Assembly (NCBI RefSeq): GCF_900090045.1
Contig: NC_041784.1
Span: forward strand, 1,185,501 to 1,249,500
From: Plasmodium malariae
Taxonomy: Eukaryota; Apicomplexa; Aconoidasida; Haemosporida; Plasmodiidae
Reading direction: 5' to 3'
DNA length: 64,000 nucleotides
The notes below the pieces were generated by a model. That model ran no database searches and was not told the DNA's origin. It was given only the letters and a program-made list of their open reading frames with translations. Positions 48,414 to 59,647 of this stretch are shown piece by piece. Within the stretch, counting starts at the first letter, position 1; every line of letters begins with the position of its first letter. Made by a program: the position numbers and the translations under genes.

Positions 48414-49124
48414 ATGAAAATGAAAAATTATGGGGTATTTTTTTGGAATATGTATAAGAGGAAAATGTCTTCTCCGTCTGTAGGAAGTACCACAGAAAAG
48501 CAAATCACCTCGTCAGTAAAAACAAAAGTAGATGGTGAGAAGCAAGTACCCCCTTTGTCATATAAAGGAAAAAACAAAAAAAAAAAAAATTTATTTGTTT
48601 TAAACAAAGATCAGTCTAAATATTTAGTTAACAAAGAATATATAAGTTATATGATGATAAAAACATTTTTAAAGGATTATAAGGTACATATCACATATTA
48701 CACAGTTTTATTATCTCTTTTTTCCGTATTTTCATATTGTGTTATTAACTTATTATTGATGATTTTTGAAGAGCCATTAGCCGTAAAAATAGTAAAAGAG
48801 CATGTTTTAAAAGATAAAAAATTAGTTGATGAATACGAAGAAGTGATATTTTCAAAATTTTGGACAGGATATATAAATGAAAGCAATGCTAGTATAGTTA
48901 TTAACATCAAAAGTAAAAAACACAACAAAAAAAAAGGGAAGATTATAAGCACTTTACGTAAACAAAAAGACAAATGGCACATTAAAACATTAACATACTA
49001 TAATGTAAAAAAAAATGATAATTTGGATACAGATGATTTGAAAACGGTAGCAGAAAATGCAAAACAGAGTGCTGTATGTCCAATGAACAACACTTCGTTT
49101 CTCAAGGGGAAAATTAAAAATTAG
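48414..49124 (+). CDS. COA1/TIM21-like single-span membrane protein
   Basis: 236 residues. A basic, Lys-rich N-terminal segment precedes one transmembrane helix at about residues 92-117. After the membrane the sequence follows the plan of the COA1/TIM21 family: a helix (EPLAVKIVKEHVLKD), then beta strands with FWTGYINESNASIVINIKSK and KWHIKTLTYYNV. Such proteins face the mitochondrial intermembrane space or inner membrane and help assemble cytochrome oxidase or the TIM23 translocase. The similarity is structural rather than by strict motif, so the assignment is tentative. Translation could start at the second Met (residue 3) or the internal MSSPSVG (residue 18). The stop is followed within 20 bases by a 21-bp satellite. 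Confidence 0.5.
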   Translation: MKMKNYGVFFWNMYKRKMSSPSVGSTTEKQITSSVKTKVDGEKQVPPLSYKGKNKKKKNLFVLNKDQSKYLVNKEYISYMMIKTFLKDYKVHITYYTVLLSLFSVFSYCVINLLLMIFEEPLAVKIVKEHVLKDKKLVDEYEEVIFSKFWTGYINESNASIVINIKSKKHNKKKGKIISTLRKQKDKWHIKTLTYYNVKKNDNLDTDDLKTVAENAKQSAVCPMNNTSFLKGKIKN

Positions 49125-49137
49125 CGACCATGTTTTT

Positions 49138-49460
49138 TGCATATGGCAATTATCGTTTTGCATTAGATATTTATCGTTTTGCATTAGATAATTATCGTTT
49201 TGCATTAGATAATTATCGTTTTGCATTAGATAATTATCGTTTTGCATTAGATAATTATCGTTTTGCATTAGATAATTATCGTTTTGCATTAGATAATTAT
49301 CGTTTTGCATTAATAATTATCGTTTTGCATTAGATAATTATCGTTTTGCATTAGATAATTATCGTTTTGCATTAAATAATTATCGTTTTGCATTAGATAA
49401 TTATCGTTTTGCTTTAGATAATTATCGTTTTGCATTAAATAATTATCATTTTGCATGGTG
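49138..49460. repeat. 21-bp tandem satellite
   Basis: About 15 copies of ATTATCGTTTTGCATTAGATA with few substitutions and one 18-bp copy near 49310 that breaks the frame. On the minus strand each copy reads MQNDNYL, giving two artefactual ORFs. It begins immediately after the COA1-like gene and probably lies in its 3' UTR. Confidence 0.93.
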
Positions 49461-49770
49461 CATTTTTTTTTTTTTTTTTTTTTTTTCTTGTTAATTCTTA
49501 ACTGGTTATACGCAAAAGACTGCAAAAAGGGGATATCCCTTATGTCATCATTTTATTTCGTGTAGTATATTTGTCTCTAAGTATTTTATTTTGTCCTGCA
49601 CAGAAAAGAAAAAAATCATTCACGTGTGTGTGTATGCACTGTGCCATTTCAGCAAGAAATGTGTAACAAACGAGTGTGCACAGTTTTATTTGTTTTTCGC
49701 GCTATTCACATATTATTTTGTCTTTTCGAGCTTTTCATTCCTTCATGTTTTTTTTTTTTTTTTTTTTTTT

Positions 49771-51278
49771 TCAAACCTCCTTTGACTTGTTTTTCCAGTC
49801 CATGTATTCGATTGTAATAACCTATTTATAAAAAAGGACAAGCAAAAAGAGATATATATGGTTGCATACATACGGGTTCGTATAAATATGTATGTATGTG
49901 CATATATGCATATTTGTCAGTGCTTATATATAGCAAACTCAATTGCACAAACGTGAAAGACATACTATTTGTTTGTTGGAGTTTTCACGTCTTACTTTCC
50001 AGTTAAGCTTATTTAAAATATAGTACTTAAGGGAACTTTTGGTATTTATTTTTCCTCCAAAAGTGTAATAATGCATGAATCCGTTAATCTCAATACAAAT
50101 CTAGGAATAGAAATAAGGAAAAGGTTGACAGTCGCGGTAAAAATTTGGTCCGCACGTATGTACGTGCGTGTGTGTGTATTAACATGTCCATGTTCATACG
50201 CTTATTTGCGCATTATGCAGATATGCATGCGTGCACCGCAGCGTGCACTGCAGAGTACCCTCTTTTTTTTTATGGCAAAATCCAGCATATAAGGACCTAC
50301 AGGTAGTTCCCTCTCAGCACGTAATCCTATTTCTTTGAAAATCTTCTCAACCTGCTGCTGTATCTTTGAAACCGTAATAATATTTCTAATATTTTTCTTT
50401 TCAATTTTGTTTATAGCGTCTTGGCAGTTTTCCCCCATGTTCTTCAAAAGATATAACACTATGTGTACCTAAAAAGATGTTGGGAGAAAAATTGCATTGT
50501 ATGATCGCGTATGAATAGGTACATGCATACGTACAAATAAACATATGTGTGTATATATAAATAAATATATGTATGTGTGTGTGTAAATATATATATATAT
50601 AAGCGTGTGTACATATATATATAAGTGTGTGTACATATATATATAAGTGTGTGTACATATATATATAAGTGTGTGTACATATATATATAAGTGTGTGTAC
50701 ATATATATATATATATGTGTGTACATATATATATAAGTGTGCGTGTGGGTATATGTATCTATGTGTGCATGCTGACACGCCGCACTTGTTTACCCATCTT
50801 TCTGCATATTCGCCCCCTTTTTCCTACCTGCTTCAGTTCCTCATTTTTAAGTTTACTTATATTACTTAACAACAAACTTACTATAGTCTTTAATACATCA
50901 TTCAGTATTTCATCTCTTAATGAATTAGTGGCAATCCATAAGGCAATAGAATAAGAAATATTGCACAAATATTTAATTTCAAACTGTTCATAATTATTAT
51001 ATACATGTTCTTTTATCAAATTAAAATACATTCCATAATTCAGATTTAGCATGGATAAGCTTAGCAATATTGTAGTTAGTACCCCCTTGTCCTTTAAAAA
51101 AAAAAAAAAAAAGGAAAAAAATAAAGAAAAAAGAAAAAATGAAAAAACAAAATAAAGACATGGAAAATAAAAAAAAATTATTCAACGGTGCCTCTAAATC
51201 CTCGAATCAATTTGGACAAACATACGTTCGCTTTTACTCGACACGCGTACATACATAAGGTATAAATAAATATCTGTC

Positions 51279-51372
<94 letters not shown>

Positions 51373-52034
51373 CGTGCATGCACGTGGGCTCGACGCCTCC
51401 TCCCGTTTGTACACCCCACCTGATCGATTATGGGCATAAAACACGAGTTAAGAACTTGGCATATTTGGCGAACTGTTTCGGAGTCGTTGTAATTATATTT
51501 GTTGTAGATAAACAAGATCATTGATAAATCAAATAAGGAAAATTTGTTTAGTGCATCTTTTATATAATACTCAGTAAAAAAGGTTAACATATTTATGTCT
51601 AGGGATGCCGTTTTATGAAGATCTATTAGTAGCTGTGTTAATATCCTTGTATTCATTGAAGGCTTCTTATTCATAATAATTTTTACAAAACTGTTGTATA
51701 GGGAATATTTTGTAAAATTCAGTTTGCAAAAGGTGTGTAAAACCAAATATATATCATCAATAGTTAGTTCATTTATAAATTTTTTTAATAAATTACTTAC
51801 ATGATTTAGCACATGCTTCTCTTTATAATTTATTATCTGTATATTCTTTATTAAAAAAATTATTTTCTCCTTACTCATTTCTTCACTGGTATTATTGAAA
51901 CAAATAGCTCGTACACTTTTTCCATTTGTACAAGTCGGACTGTTCAATATACTAGCACTATAACGATGCACAAATTGGCGATGAAAGCGAATACATTTTC
52001 TTCCACTTAATCCTTTAGCAGTTTGCAAAATCAT
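49771..52034 (-). CDS. RAP-domain protein, probably mitochondrial RNA-binding
   Basis: Five exons, all phase 0: 51420-52034, 50828-51091, 50259-50468, 49996-50100 and 49771-49821, for 414 residues. The start is taken at MILQTAKGLSGRKCIRFHRQ, a basic presequence-like N terminus; the ORF upstream is only a poly-Leu reading of a trinucleotide repeat. The middle consists of helical repeats (KIIFLIKNIQIINYKEKHVL, LYNSFVKIIMNKK and similar). The C terminus is a RAP domain: LPVGPYMLDFAI, KKKRICIEINGFMHYYTF across exons 3-4, then LKYYILNKLNWK and VITIEYMDWKNK. RAP proteins act on organellar RNA, in Plasmodium notably on fragmented mitochondrial rRNA. Exon 5 encodes only 16 residues. Introns 1 and 2 are filled with TATATG and a 20-bp GTGTGTACATATATATATAA repeat. 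Confidence 0.85.
50585..50750. repeat. 20-bp repeat in intron 2 of the RAP gene
   Basis: About seven copies of GTGTGTACATATATATATAA within the intron 50469-50827. It yields ORFs of Tyr/Ile/Cys/Thr/His repeats on both strands that are not genes. Confidence 0.88.
51277..51372. repeat. TATATG hexanucleotide repeat in intron 1 of the RAP gene
   Basis: About 16 perfect copies of TATATG inside the intron 51092-51419. Confidence 0.92.
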
Positions 52035-52118
52035 TCTTGGCAAAGAGGTCCACGTGATGTTTTGCTCTTTCCTGGAGTGAGTGCGGCGAGAAACGGGCAA
52101 AAAAAAAAAAAAAAAAAA

Positions 52119-52300
52119 CTGAAGCAGTAGCAGTAGCAGTAGCAGTAGTAGCAGTAGCAGTAGCAGTAGCAGTAGCAGTAGTAGTAGCAGTAGCAGTAGC
52201 AGTAGCAGTAGCAGTAGTAGTAGCAGTAGCAGTAGCAGTAGCAGTAGCAGTAGTAGTAGCAGTAGCAGTGGCAGTGGCAGTGGCAATGGCAGTAATAATA
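52119..52300. repeat. AGCAGT trinucleotide-type repeat
   Basis: (AGCAGT)n with AGT insertions, next to a poly(A) tract, in the 5' flank of the RAP gene. In the RAP reading direction it gives a poly-Leu frame continuous with the gene, which I regard as untranslated leader. Confidence 0.88.
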
Positions 52301-52754
52301 ATATAGCTAGCACAAGGAAAAAAAGGAATGCCCGTTCGAATGAGTTAACAAAAAAAAAAAAAAAAAAAATACAGACGCGGAATGGAGAGAAAAAGCGATA
52401 AGAGAAAGAATTAAAGTTTAGTCAAAAGCTTATTGTAATCCCATGCAAATTGCACAGTTGCGTACACTTTTATGTATTTTTTTTTTTTTTTTGGGCATTC
52501 TCAGTTCCATCCACAGTCGTCAAGCATATACGGGCATGCATATACATACATATGCTCATTCTTCTCAGGGGCAGCAAGTTATATACATATATTTGTATAT
52601 ATTGCAAAGGAACTTCCGGCAAAACTGAAGTGTGCAGTATAACCCTCTGACTAACGCACTTTTTACGATCATCTTTTTTATAGCATTAATGCTTTCGCGA
52701 GGGTACGAAATGGATGATGTATTGGAAAAAAAAAAAAAAAAAAAAAAGAAAGCA

Positions 52755-53160
52755 AAAAATTAAATGAAGCATAATTAGCTAAATAAAGCAGAAGTAGCAA
52801 AATAAAGCAGAAGTAGCAAAATGAAGCATAATTAGCTTAATAAAGCAGAATTAGCAAAATGAAGCATAATTAGCTTAATAAAGCTGAAGTAGCAAAATGA
52901 AGCATAATTAGCTTAATAAAGCTGAAGTAGCTAAATAAAGCTGAAGTAGCAAAATAAAGCAGAAGTAGCAAAATAAAGCAGAAGTAGCAAAATAAAGCAG
53001 AAGTAGCAAAATAAAGCAGAGTAGCAAAATAAAGCAGAAGTAGCAAAATAAAGCAGAAGTAGCTAAATAAAGCAGAAGTAGCTAAATAAAGCAGAAGTAG
53101 CTAAATAAAGCAGAAGTAGCTAAATAAAGCAGAAGTAGCAAAATGCAGCAAAAACAGCAA
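52755..53160. repeat. 19-bp tandem array upstream of the 53.2 kb gene
   Basis: About 21 copies of GCAAAATAAAGCAGAAGTA, with variants GCATAATTAGCTTAATAAA in the first third. One copy (about 53017) lacks a base. The unit is not a multiple of three. It ends about 60 bp before the first ATG of the next gene, so it lies in its 5' UTR or core promoter. Confidence 0.9.
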
Positions 53161-53218
53161 AATAAATAAAACGAGCAAACGTTCGATACGACCGGCTTCA
53201 AACGCACCATGTAGTGAC

Positions 53219-54877
53219 GTGCTTCACTACAATGTTACACGTGTACAAATACGTGCGCAACTAAGAGCAAGTACGTCAATCCAAGTGCTGCCCAAACGTT
53301 CGAAAATGACTGCTATATATTTGCGTATAAGACGGATCAGAGGAATGCACGGGTATGTGTGCAAGCGGAATAGAATGCATCTTCACACAGGAGTGAAATA
53401 CTACGATAGGGAAAAAAATATAGTGAACAAGCTATTAGAGAAATACAAAAATTTAAGATATGATGATAAAATGAATTTAATAAAAGATCAATTGAAAAAT
53501 ATTAAGGAGAGGGATATCAAGGTTATTTATGATTTCACTGTGGGTTGTGTAGAAGGGCAAGGATTGAATAAAGAACATGATGCGACACAAGATACAGTTC
53601 AAAATAAACGGAAAAGTAAACTGATGAAGCTAAGGAAACCTTCTTTTGTACAAGAAAAACGTGGGAAAAAGAGAATCAATAACGATATAACAATGATGGA
53701 TATATATGAAGAAAGAACTAGTTTAGAAAAAGAAAAAGAGTTAAAACATATAGAGAAATACACTCTTATTGAAGACTTGTATAAATCTTATATATATAGC
53801 AAAGCTTTTACTCTACTGAACAGCCAGTATAGGACGAAACACAGCATATCAAACAGTTTTATACATATTATGATTAACACTTTGAGAAAACATATTTTAG
53901 ATAAAGTAAAACCGACATTAATAAACGAATTTGCCGTATATACAAATCCTTATATGCTATTTAAAAATGCATTATTTAATTTTATTCTTCATCAGTATGT
54001 TAAAAATCCTTACGAAGAGAGTTTAATAGAAAGCTATATGAACAGAAAAATTAATTTAACTGTTTTAAAAATAAATAGTGCCGATGTACCTGTTGAGGTA
54101 TATGAACCTTTAGTTTCTTTTAGAGGAGATATACATTACAGCTATGATTTTAAAGAGAAATTTAAAGAAAGCATTACCACATCATTAAAAATTTTAAGCG
54201 CTATAATGAAGAATGCAACAAATGAGAATAAACACCAAGATAAGAAGGAATGTCCACATGAAAAGTGGCAACACTCATCTACCGGGAAAGAATTGTTAAA
54301 TGATGGTTCATCTTATGAGCACGCTGATATGAAGGATGGAGAAAAAAAAATGTATAAAGACAAGAATACTACTGGATTTATAAACGAAATATTAAAAATT
54401 CTACCAGAGAATACTAAGTATTATTATGATAATTATCCCTTTTATAACTTAAAATCGTTTAAAACGAATATACAAAAAAAATATGTCGGTGGAATAAAAA
54501 ATAGTAAACCAATAAACACAGAAGAAGAAGAATTGAGCTATATGAGATACCCGACCTTACAGTGTGTTGCTCATTCCTTGCCAAAGGATATCAAGTATAG
54601 AAATAATGTCGTTCATACTATTAAGGTACTAGAGAGATCAAAGTATTGGGATTATACTAGCAAAATAAAAGCTATAAACACCTTAATTGACGTTTGGAAT
54701 AATATGCATTCTAGTGAACATTATGAAAACTTACTGGATAAATCTCTACCAGTTATTTACTCAAAAGATATGTTAAGAAAGACAAGAACGAGAAAAGAAA
54801 CCTATAACCAAGGTATCACGTACATTCAATCGCTAACTACGCAGAAGCCCCTGCACATGCGCACGAAGAAGGGCTAA
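53219..54877 (+). CDS. conserved-looking protein of unknown function, possibly mitochondrial
   Basis: A single-exon ORF of 552 codons. The first ATG (53219) opens a leader that seems non-conserved; the internal MTAIYLRIRRIRGMHGYVCK (about 53306) would give a strongly basic presequence-like start. Ordinary, Lys- and Tyr-rich sequence follows, with a short charged insert at about residues 335-385 (KDKKE, EHADMKDGEKK). Non-repetitive parts include LLNSQYRTKHSISNSFIHIM, NEFAVYTNPYMLFKNALFNF and LERSKYWDYTSKIKAINTLI. No membrane span beyond the leader and no known motif. Its position head to head with a RAP-domain gene, and the basic leader, make a mitochondrial role plausible only. Confidence 0.7.
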   Translation: MLHYNVTRVQIRAQLRASTSIQVLPKRSKMTAIYLRIRRIRGMHGYVCKRNRMHLHTGVKYYDREKNIVNKLLEKYKNLRYDDKMNLIKDQLKNIKERDIKVIYDFTVGCVEGQGLNKEHDATQDTVQNKRKSKLMKLRKPSFVQEKRGKKRINNDITMMDIYEERTSLEKEKELKHIEKYTLIEDLYKSYIYSKAFTLLNSQYRTKHSISNSFIHIMINTLRKHILDKVKPTLINEFAVYTNPYMLFKNALFNFILHQYVKNPYEESLIESYMNRKINLTVLKINSADVPVEVYEPLVSFRGDIHYSYDFKEKFKESITTSLKILSAIMKNATNENKHQDKKECPHEKWQHSSTGKELLNDGSSYEHADMKDGEKKMYKDKNTTGFINEILKILPENTKYYYDNYPFYNLKSFKTNIQKKYVGGIKNSKPINTEEEELSYMRYPTLQCVAHSLPKDIKYRNNVVHTIKVLERSKYWDYTSKIKAINTLIDVWNNMHSSEHYENLLDKSLPVIYSKDMLRKTRTRKETYNQGITYIQSLTTQKPLHMRTKKG

Positions 54878-55300
54878 GCTAGGTTTGCACGCGGGAACGA
54901 TGTGCATTGTGCATATATATATATATGTAGCATATATATATATGTAGGATATATATATATATGTAGTATATATATATATGTATGTATGCGCACAAGTAAA
55001 TATTTAAGCACTTATTTACTAATATATATACATTTATTTGCCGCATATAGTTTTTTTTTTTTTTTTTTTTTCCCGTTTGCAAAATGGGCCTTTGTCATTT
55101 GGCCTCTTTTAAAAATTTCCAAAAGAGATAAATTTTATGCTCATTGCATCATTTTTTTTTTTTTTTTATAATTAGCAAAGTGGCACTCCTCCCTGATTGC
55201 ATGCTTTGCGACGTATTATTTATAAAAATCATTCGCTCATTAAATGATTGTTTATTTATGTTCCTATCATATATATTATTACTATCTGTTGATATATATG
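54878..55300. repeat. ATATATATATATGTAG repeat and AT-rich DNA
   Basis: Three to four copies of a 16-bp unit at about 54916-54985, then poly(T) tracts. A short minus-strand open patch at about 55155-55225 (IFINNTSQSMQSGRSATLL) has normal composition but no clear exon ends. Confidence 0.5.
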
Positions 55301-55301
55301 T

Positions 55302-55313
55302 TCATATATATAT

Positions 55314-55365
<52 letters not shown>

Positions 55366-55490
55366 CTTTCCCAAAGGAACTCCATTGTCCATCCTCCGTT
55401 TTTGTTATACATTTTAATTATGTACAGTCGTAACAGTCTCATGCATTCATGCACAATAATTAATAAAATAAAAAATAATCGTACAGTCAT
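55302..55490 (-). CDS. candidate small membrane protein with poly-Lys tail
   Basis: 62 codons beginning MTVRLFFILLIIVHECMRLL, a single hydrophobic span, then RLYIIKMYNKNGGWTMEFLWER and a long poly-Lys run from an A tract of more than 30 bases. The non-repetitive 43 residues look coding. The true end is uncertain because the homopolymer may hide a splice or a length error. Confidence 0.33.
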
Positions 55491-55499
55491 AAGTACATT

Positions 55500-56280
55500 A
55501 ATTAAATAGTACAGTGGCGCACATTTAAAATTTTACTACTCCCATTCCGTATGTAACTATAGCACTGTATTTGTGCGTACTGTACATGATACCCAAGCGC
55601 ACGTATTGGGGTAAAATTAATACAAATATATACATATATATATATATGCTTATGTATTATGTATATATGTATGTATACATATTCGAAGCATATTATTTGG
55701 GCTGTAGTATTTTTAATTAAGCAGAGGTCAGCCAAAATTTATGTATGATACAAATAATATACACGAATGTACATCCTATACACTGAACAAAACGCAGACA
55801 GATATATAATAAGTACTTTTTAAATAAATGCGCGATGTACTAAAAAACTTTTCCTTTTTACCATCCCCCTCCCGTATCCTACTGCTATAAGTGTATATAT
55901 ATGTATATATATATATATATATACACAATATTATACCACTACGTATTATAATCAATAACTTATATATATATTTATATTATTTTTTTTTTCTTAATTTTTC
56001 TATCCATAAATTTGTGCACAAATATAAAAATACTGTCTTTTTTTTTTTTAATTTGTTCTTAACATAATTCAGTTTAGCTCTAGCTACAGTAGTAGCAGCT
56101 TTTTTTTTTTTTTTTTATTTTTCTTTATATTCTCTTTTCTTTTTTTTTCTTTTCCCACTTATGTAGTTTAAACCTTTCCATAAAGGGAAAAGACTCGCAC
56201 ATATTTTTTCTGTTTATATATAAAAGGGGAAGAGGAAAAAAAATAAAAAAATAATATAAAAATAAAAATAAAAAAAAGAT
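55500..56280. other. AT-rich intergenic stretch
   Basis: (TA)n tracts at about 55629-55690 and 55898-55922 and poly(T) tracts. No gene supported. Confidence 0.5.
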
Positions 56281-56284
56281 TAAG

Positions 56285-56580
56285 ATTGATAAAAAAAATT
56301 GAGAATAAATACAAAATTGAGAATAAATACAAAATTGAGAATAAATACAAAATTGAGAATAAATACAAAATTGAGAATAAATAAATAAAAATTGAGAATA
56401 AATACAAAATTGAGAATAAATACAAAATTGAGAATAAAAAAAATTGAGAATAAAAAAAAAATTGAGAATAAATACAAAATTGAGAATAAATACAAAATTG
56501 AGAATAAATACAAAATTGAGAATAAATACAAAATTGAGAATAAATACAAAATTGAGAATAAAAAAAAAATTGAGAAAATA
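56285..56580. repeat. 17-bp tandem array
   Basis: About 17 copies of AAATTGAGAATAAATAC, some shortened (AAATTGAGAATAAAAAA). Because 17 is not a multiple of three and no stop arises on the minus strand, all three minus frames show Ile/Phe/Leu/Tyr-rich ORFs of 85-200 codons. These are artefacts. Confidence 0.93.
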
Positions 56581-56687
56581 AAACATTGAAAATAGCAAAA
56601 AAGAGATAACAAATGGAAAAAAAGAAAAAAAAATTAAAATATTATTAAACAAAGGGAAACGAACTATAAATATTCTTTTATATGCAT

Positions 56688-56727
<40 letters not shown>

Positions 56728-56935
56728 TTTTTCCATTCTTTATTATTTAATGGGTAAAATATATTTTATATTTATATATATTATGTAATATATATATACT
56801 TAAGATGTAGTAGCATATAAATTGTAGTATTAAAATATGGTATATGAAATGATAATTAAAAAATATGTTTTCCTTTTTTTGGATAAATCGTAAATTACAT
56901 AAGTATATAAATGCATTAAATGTTATTATACTATT

Positions 56936-57442
56936 TTATGTATGTTTGGTTTGTATCTTTCTTTAAATATATATATATATATATAATATATATGTATACA
57001 TAAAATAAATATTTTTATATGTATGTATTTTATCATAATCATCCATAGTATCGGCGCCTTAAATTTTTTTTTAATTTCAAATAAATGATAATAAGAGTGC
57101 AAAGGATCAATTATGGTGCATTACGGAAAAAAAAAAAAAAAAAAAAATGTATATATATATATTATATAAATATACATAATAATACATGCATACCTAATAC
57201 ATACAAAAACATACATATCATACAAATACATACATATCATACAAATACATACATATCATACAAATACATACATATACAAATACATACATATACAAATACA
57301 TATATATATATATAATAATACATAATAATACATAATAATACTTACAATAATGGTACTTATATATATACATATAACACTTTCTACCTTGCAAAAGATTTTT
57401 TATTTTACATATCCCATTATTAGGGTAATATTTCCCTTCCAT
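56936..57442 (-). CDS. candidate three-exon microprotein (46 residues)
   Basis: Exon 57385-57442 reads MEGKYYPNNGICKIKNLLQ and ends at GTAGAA; exon 57000-57057 follows AAATTTAAG and reads ADTMDDYDKIHTYKNIYF; exon 56936-56960 follows TTTAAAG and ends KIQTKHT plus TAA. All joins are in phase. The sequence is hydrophilic and ordinary, unlike its surroundings. No function. The last exon is the least certain. Confidence 0.35.
57190..57310. repeat. 19-bp CATACATATCATACAAATA repeat
   Basis: Three full and three shortened copies, lying in the first intron of the candidate microprotein at 56936-57442. Confidence 0.8.
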
Positions 57443-57714
57443 AACTTTTAAAAAATTGTAAAATTAATATTTTCATAATAAAAGGTACAAAAAAGAAAAT
57501 AAGCAAACAAATAAATAATTAAAATAAATAAATATACATTATATGTACAGTAGAAGTACAGTACAGTACATACATTACATATACATTTATGTACAATTTT
57601 CTTAAAAAAATATTTTTCTAAAAAGAGGAAAACAAGTAAGAAGTTCAGTGTACATTTAAAATATTTGGAGTACATTAAAAACATAAAAAAATAAAGAATT
57701 ATATAATTCGCTAT

Positions 57715-57845
57715 TGTATATATTTATACAAATATTTATACATATATTTATACATATATTTATACATATATTTATACATATATTTATACATATATTTATA
57801 CATATATTTATACATATATTTATACATATATTTATATATATATAT
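57715..57845. repeat. 12-bp ATTTATACATAT array
   Basis: About ten copies, A/T-only apart from one C per unit. Confidence 0.88.
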
Positions 57846-58329
57846 ATTATATATAAATATAATAAATGATATTACTAGTATTTCCGTTTTTTAAAAACCT
57901 AAAAAAAATAATTCTCATGCTAGGAAGGTGAGATTTCGAGTTTTTTTTAAATCCAAAAATAGATAAACTTTAAAAGAAAAATAATATATATAGAATATGC
58001 ATAGTATATATATATATACATATATGTAAATCGCATATTATTATACTTATCGTGTTTATTAAAGTAAAAAATGTACATTTACTATATAATAATTTTGCAT
58101 TTGTAATTTATTACTATATATAATATTCTTCTCACCGTGCACAGTGCCATTTTTTAATTTTTTTTTTATAAATTTGAAGAGCAAAAATTTATGTTTGATT
58201 TTTTTTTTTTTTTCAAGTATAAAAATATATATATATTATATATATATATACATTTACATTTATATATACATTTACATTTATATATACATTTACATTTATA
58301 TATACATGTACATTTATATATACATATAC

Positions 58330-58380
<51 letters not shown>

Positions 58381-58564
58381 GTAATAACATTTTACCTTTA
58401 AACGTATTTTTATTATTTTATACGTATAAATTATTAAAATTTATTTATATATTTATATTATATGTATACATATATAAATAAATAAATACTTATATTCAGA
58501 TTGACGCCAGAAGTTTTGATTTTTTTAAAATATACTTATATATAATAATTTACAATGTTTTGAT

Positions 58565-58620
<56 letters not shown>

Positions 58621-59215
58621 GTATATGTATATATAAATATAAATTTGTGTTTTACTGTACATTTGTTACTATTATTTTGTGTATGAAATAATATTATACA
58701 TATATTTATACTTATATGTAATATATATATGTAACTGCACGTATAATATTATTCATATATGTGTTTAACCATATGTATTAAAGATATATGAGTATTTATG
58801 TATAATTAAACAAATGTAATAATAATATGTGTATAGTAAGGTGTTTATATATATATGTATATATAACTAGGTGCGATTAATGTATGTTTAAACTTTTTCT
58901 TTTGCATATTATAGTAAAATAAATAATAGTAATAATTAATAGAAAATTTTTACGGTCAAACAAAGGGCGTTATGTGAACCATACATACATTCACATTTGC
59001 ATGTACTTTACAGTTGCATATGTTCATGGAATAAAATTTTTAGGTTAACGTAATTAGTCTTTTTTATTCGTTCACTGGGGTATTATTATGTATAATATAT
59101 TATAGTACTTCAAATTAAAAAAAAGCCCATTTTTTTTTTTTTTTTTTTTTTTTTTCTTCATCCCCGTTTAACGTGCCCTACTTTTTTTTTATTTTTTATA
59201 TATAATCCTTCAACT

Positions 59216-59246
<31 letters not shown>

Positions 59247-59448
59247 ATTTTCGTTTTTAAAAGAAAGAAGACATTTTAAAAATTTTATTAATTATAGGAA
59301 AATAAAATATATTGCCGTAGGTTTACGTTCTTTTTTATTATTATTATTATTATTTATTTATTTTTTTTACAGCTTTAACGTAATGCGCTTTAGTATATAT
59401 AATATATATATGTATACGAAGGTGTAGGTATGTAAACGTGTTTGTACA

Positions 59449-59484
<36 letters not shown>

Positions 59485-59647
59485 ATACATGTACGTTTAT
59501 TCCCATATATGTTTATATATATATATACACTGTGTATTGTGTATATGTATATGTGCATAGCGCTTTGAGGTGCGTTGTATATATATATATGAAGACGATT
59601 AGCCAAAACTACGCAAAAAGTTAGGTTCCATTCCCATATATCATAAA
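57846..59647. other. second AT-rich desert, 5' flank of the 59.6 kb gene
   Basis: Very AT-rich, with an 18-bp TTTATATATACATTTACA repeat at 58250-58335, (TA)n tracts at about 58336-58377 and 58570-58615, and poly(T) at 59131-59157 and 59226-59245. I see no gene. The right part is the presumed promoter and 5' UTR of the type I membrane protein gene. Confidence 0.5.

Noticed and set aside
48990..49525. Two minus-strand ORFs of MQNDNYL repeats
   Set aside because: Direct consequence of the 21-bp satellite; they begin and end at array irregularities.
52035..52313. N-terminal poly-Leu extension of the RAP-domain ORF
   Set aside because: It is a frame through an AGCAGT repeat; the downstream Met begins a normal presequence-like sequence.
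56125..56736. Minus-strand ORF of 203 codons with apparent transmembrane segments
   Set aside because: Produced by the 17-bp array; equivalent ORFs occur in the other frames.
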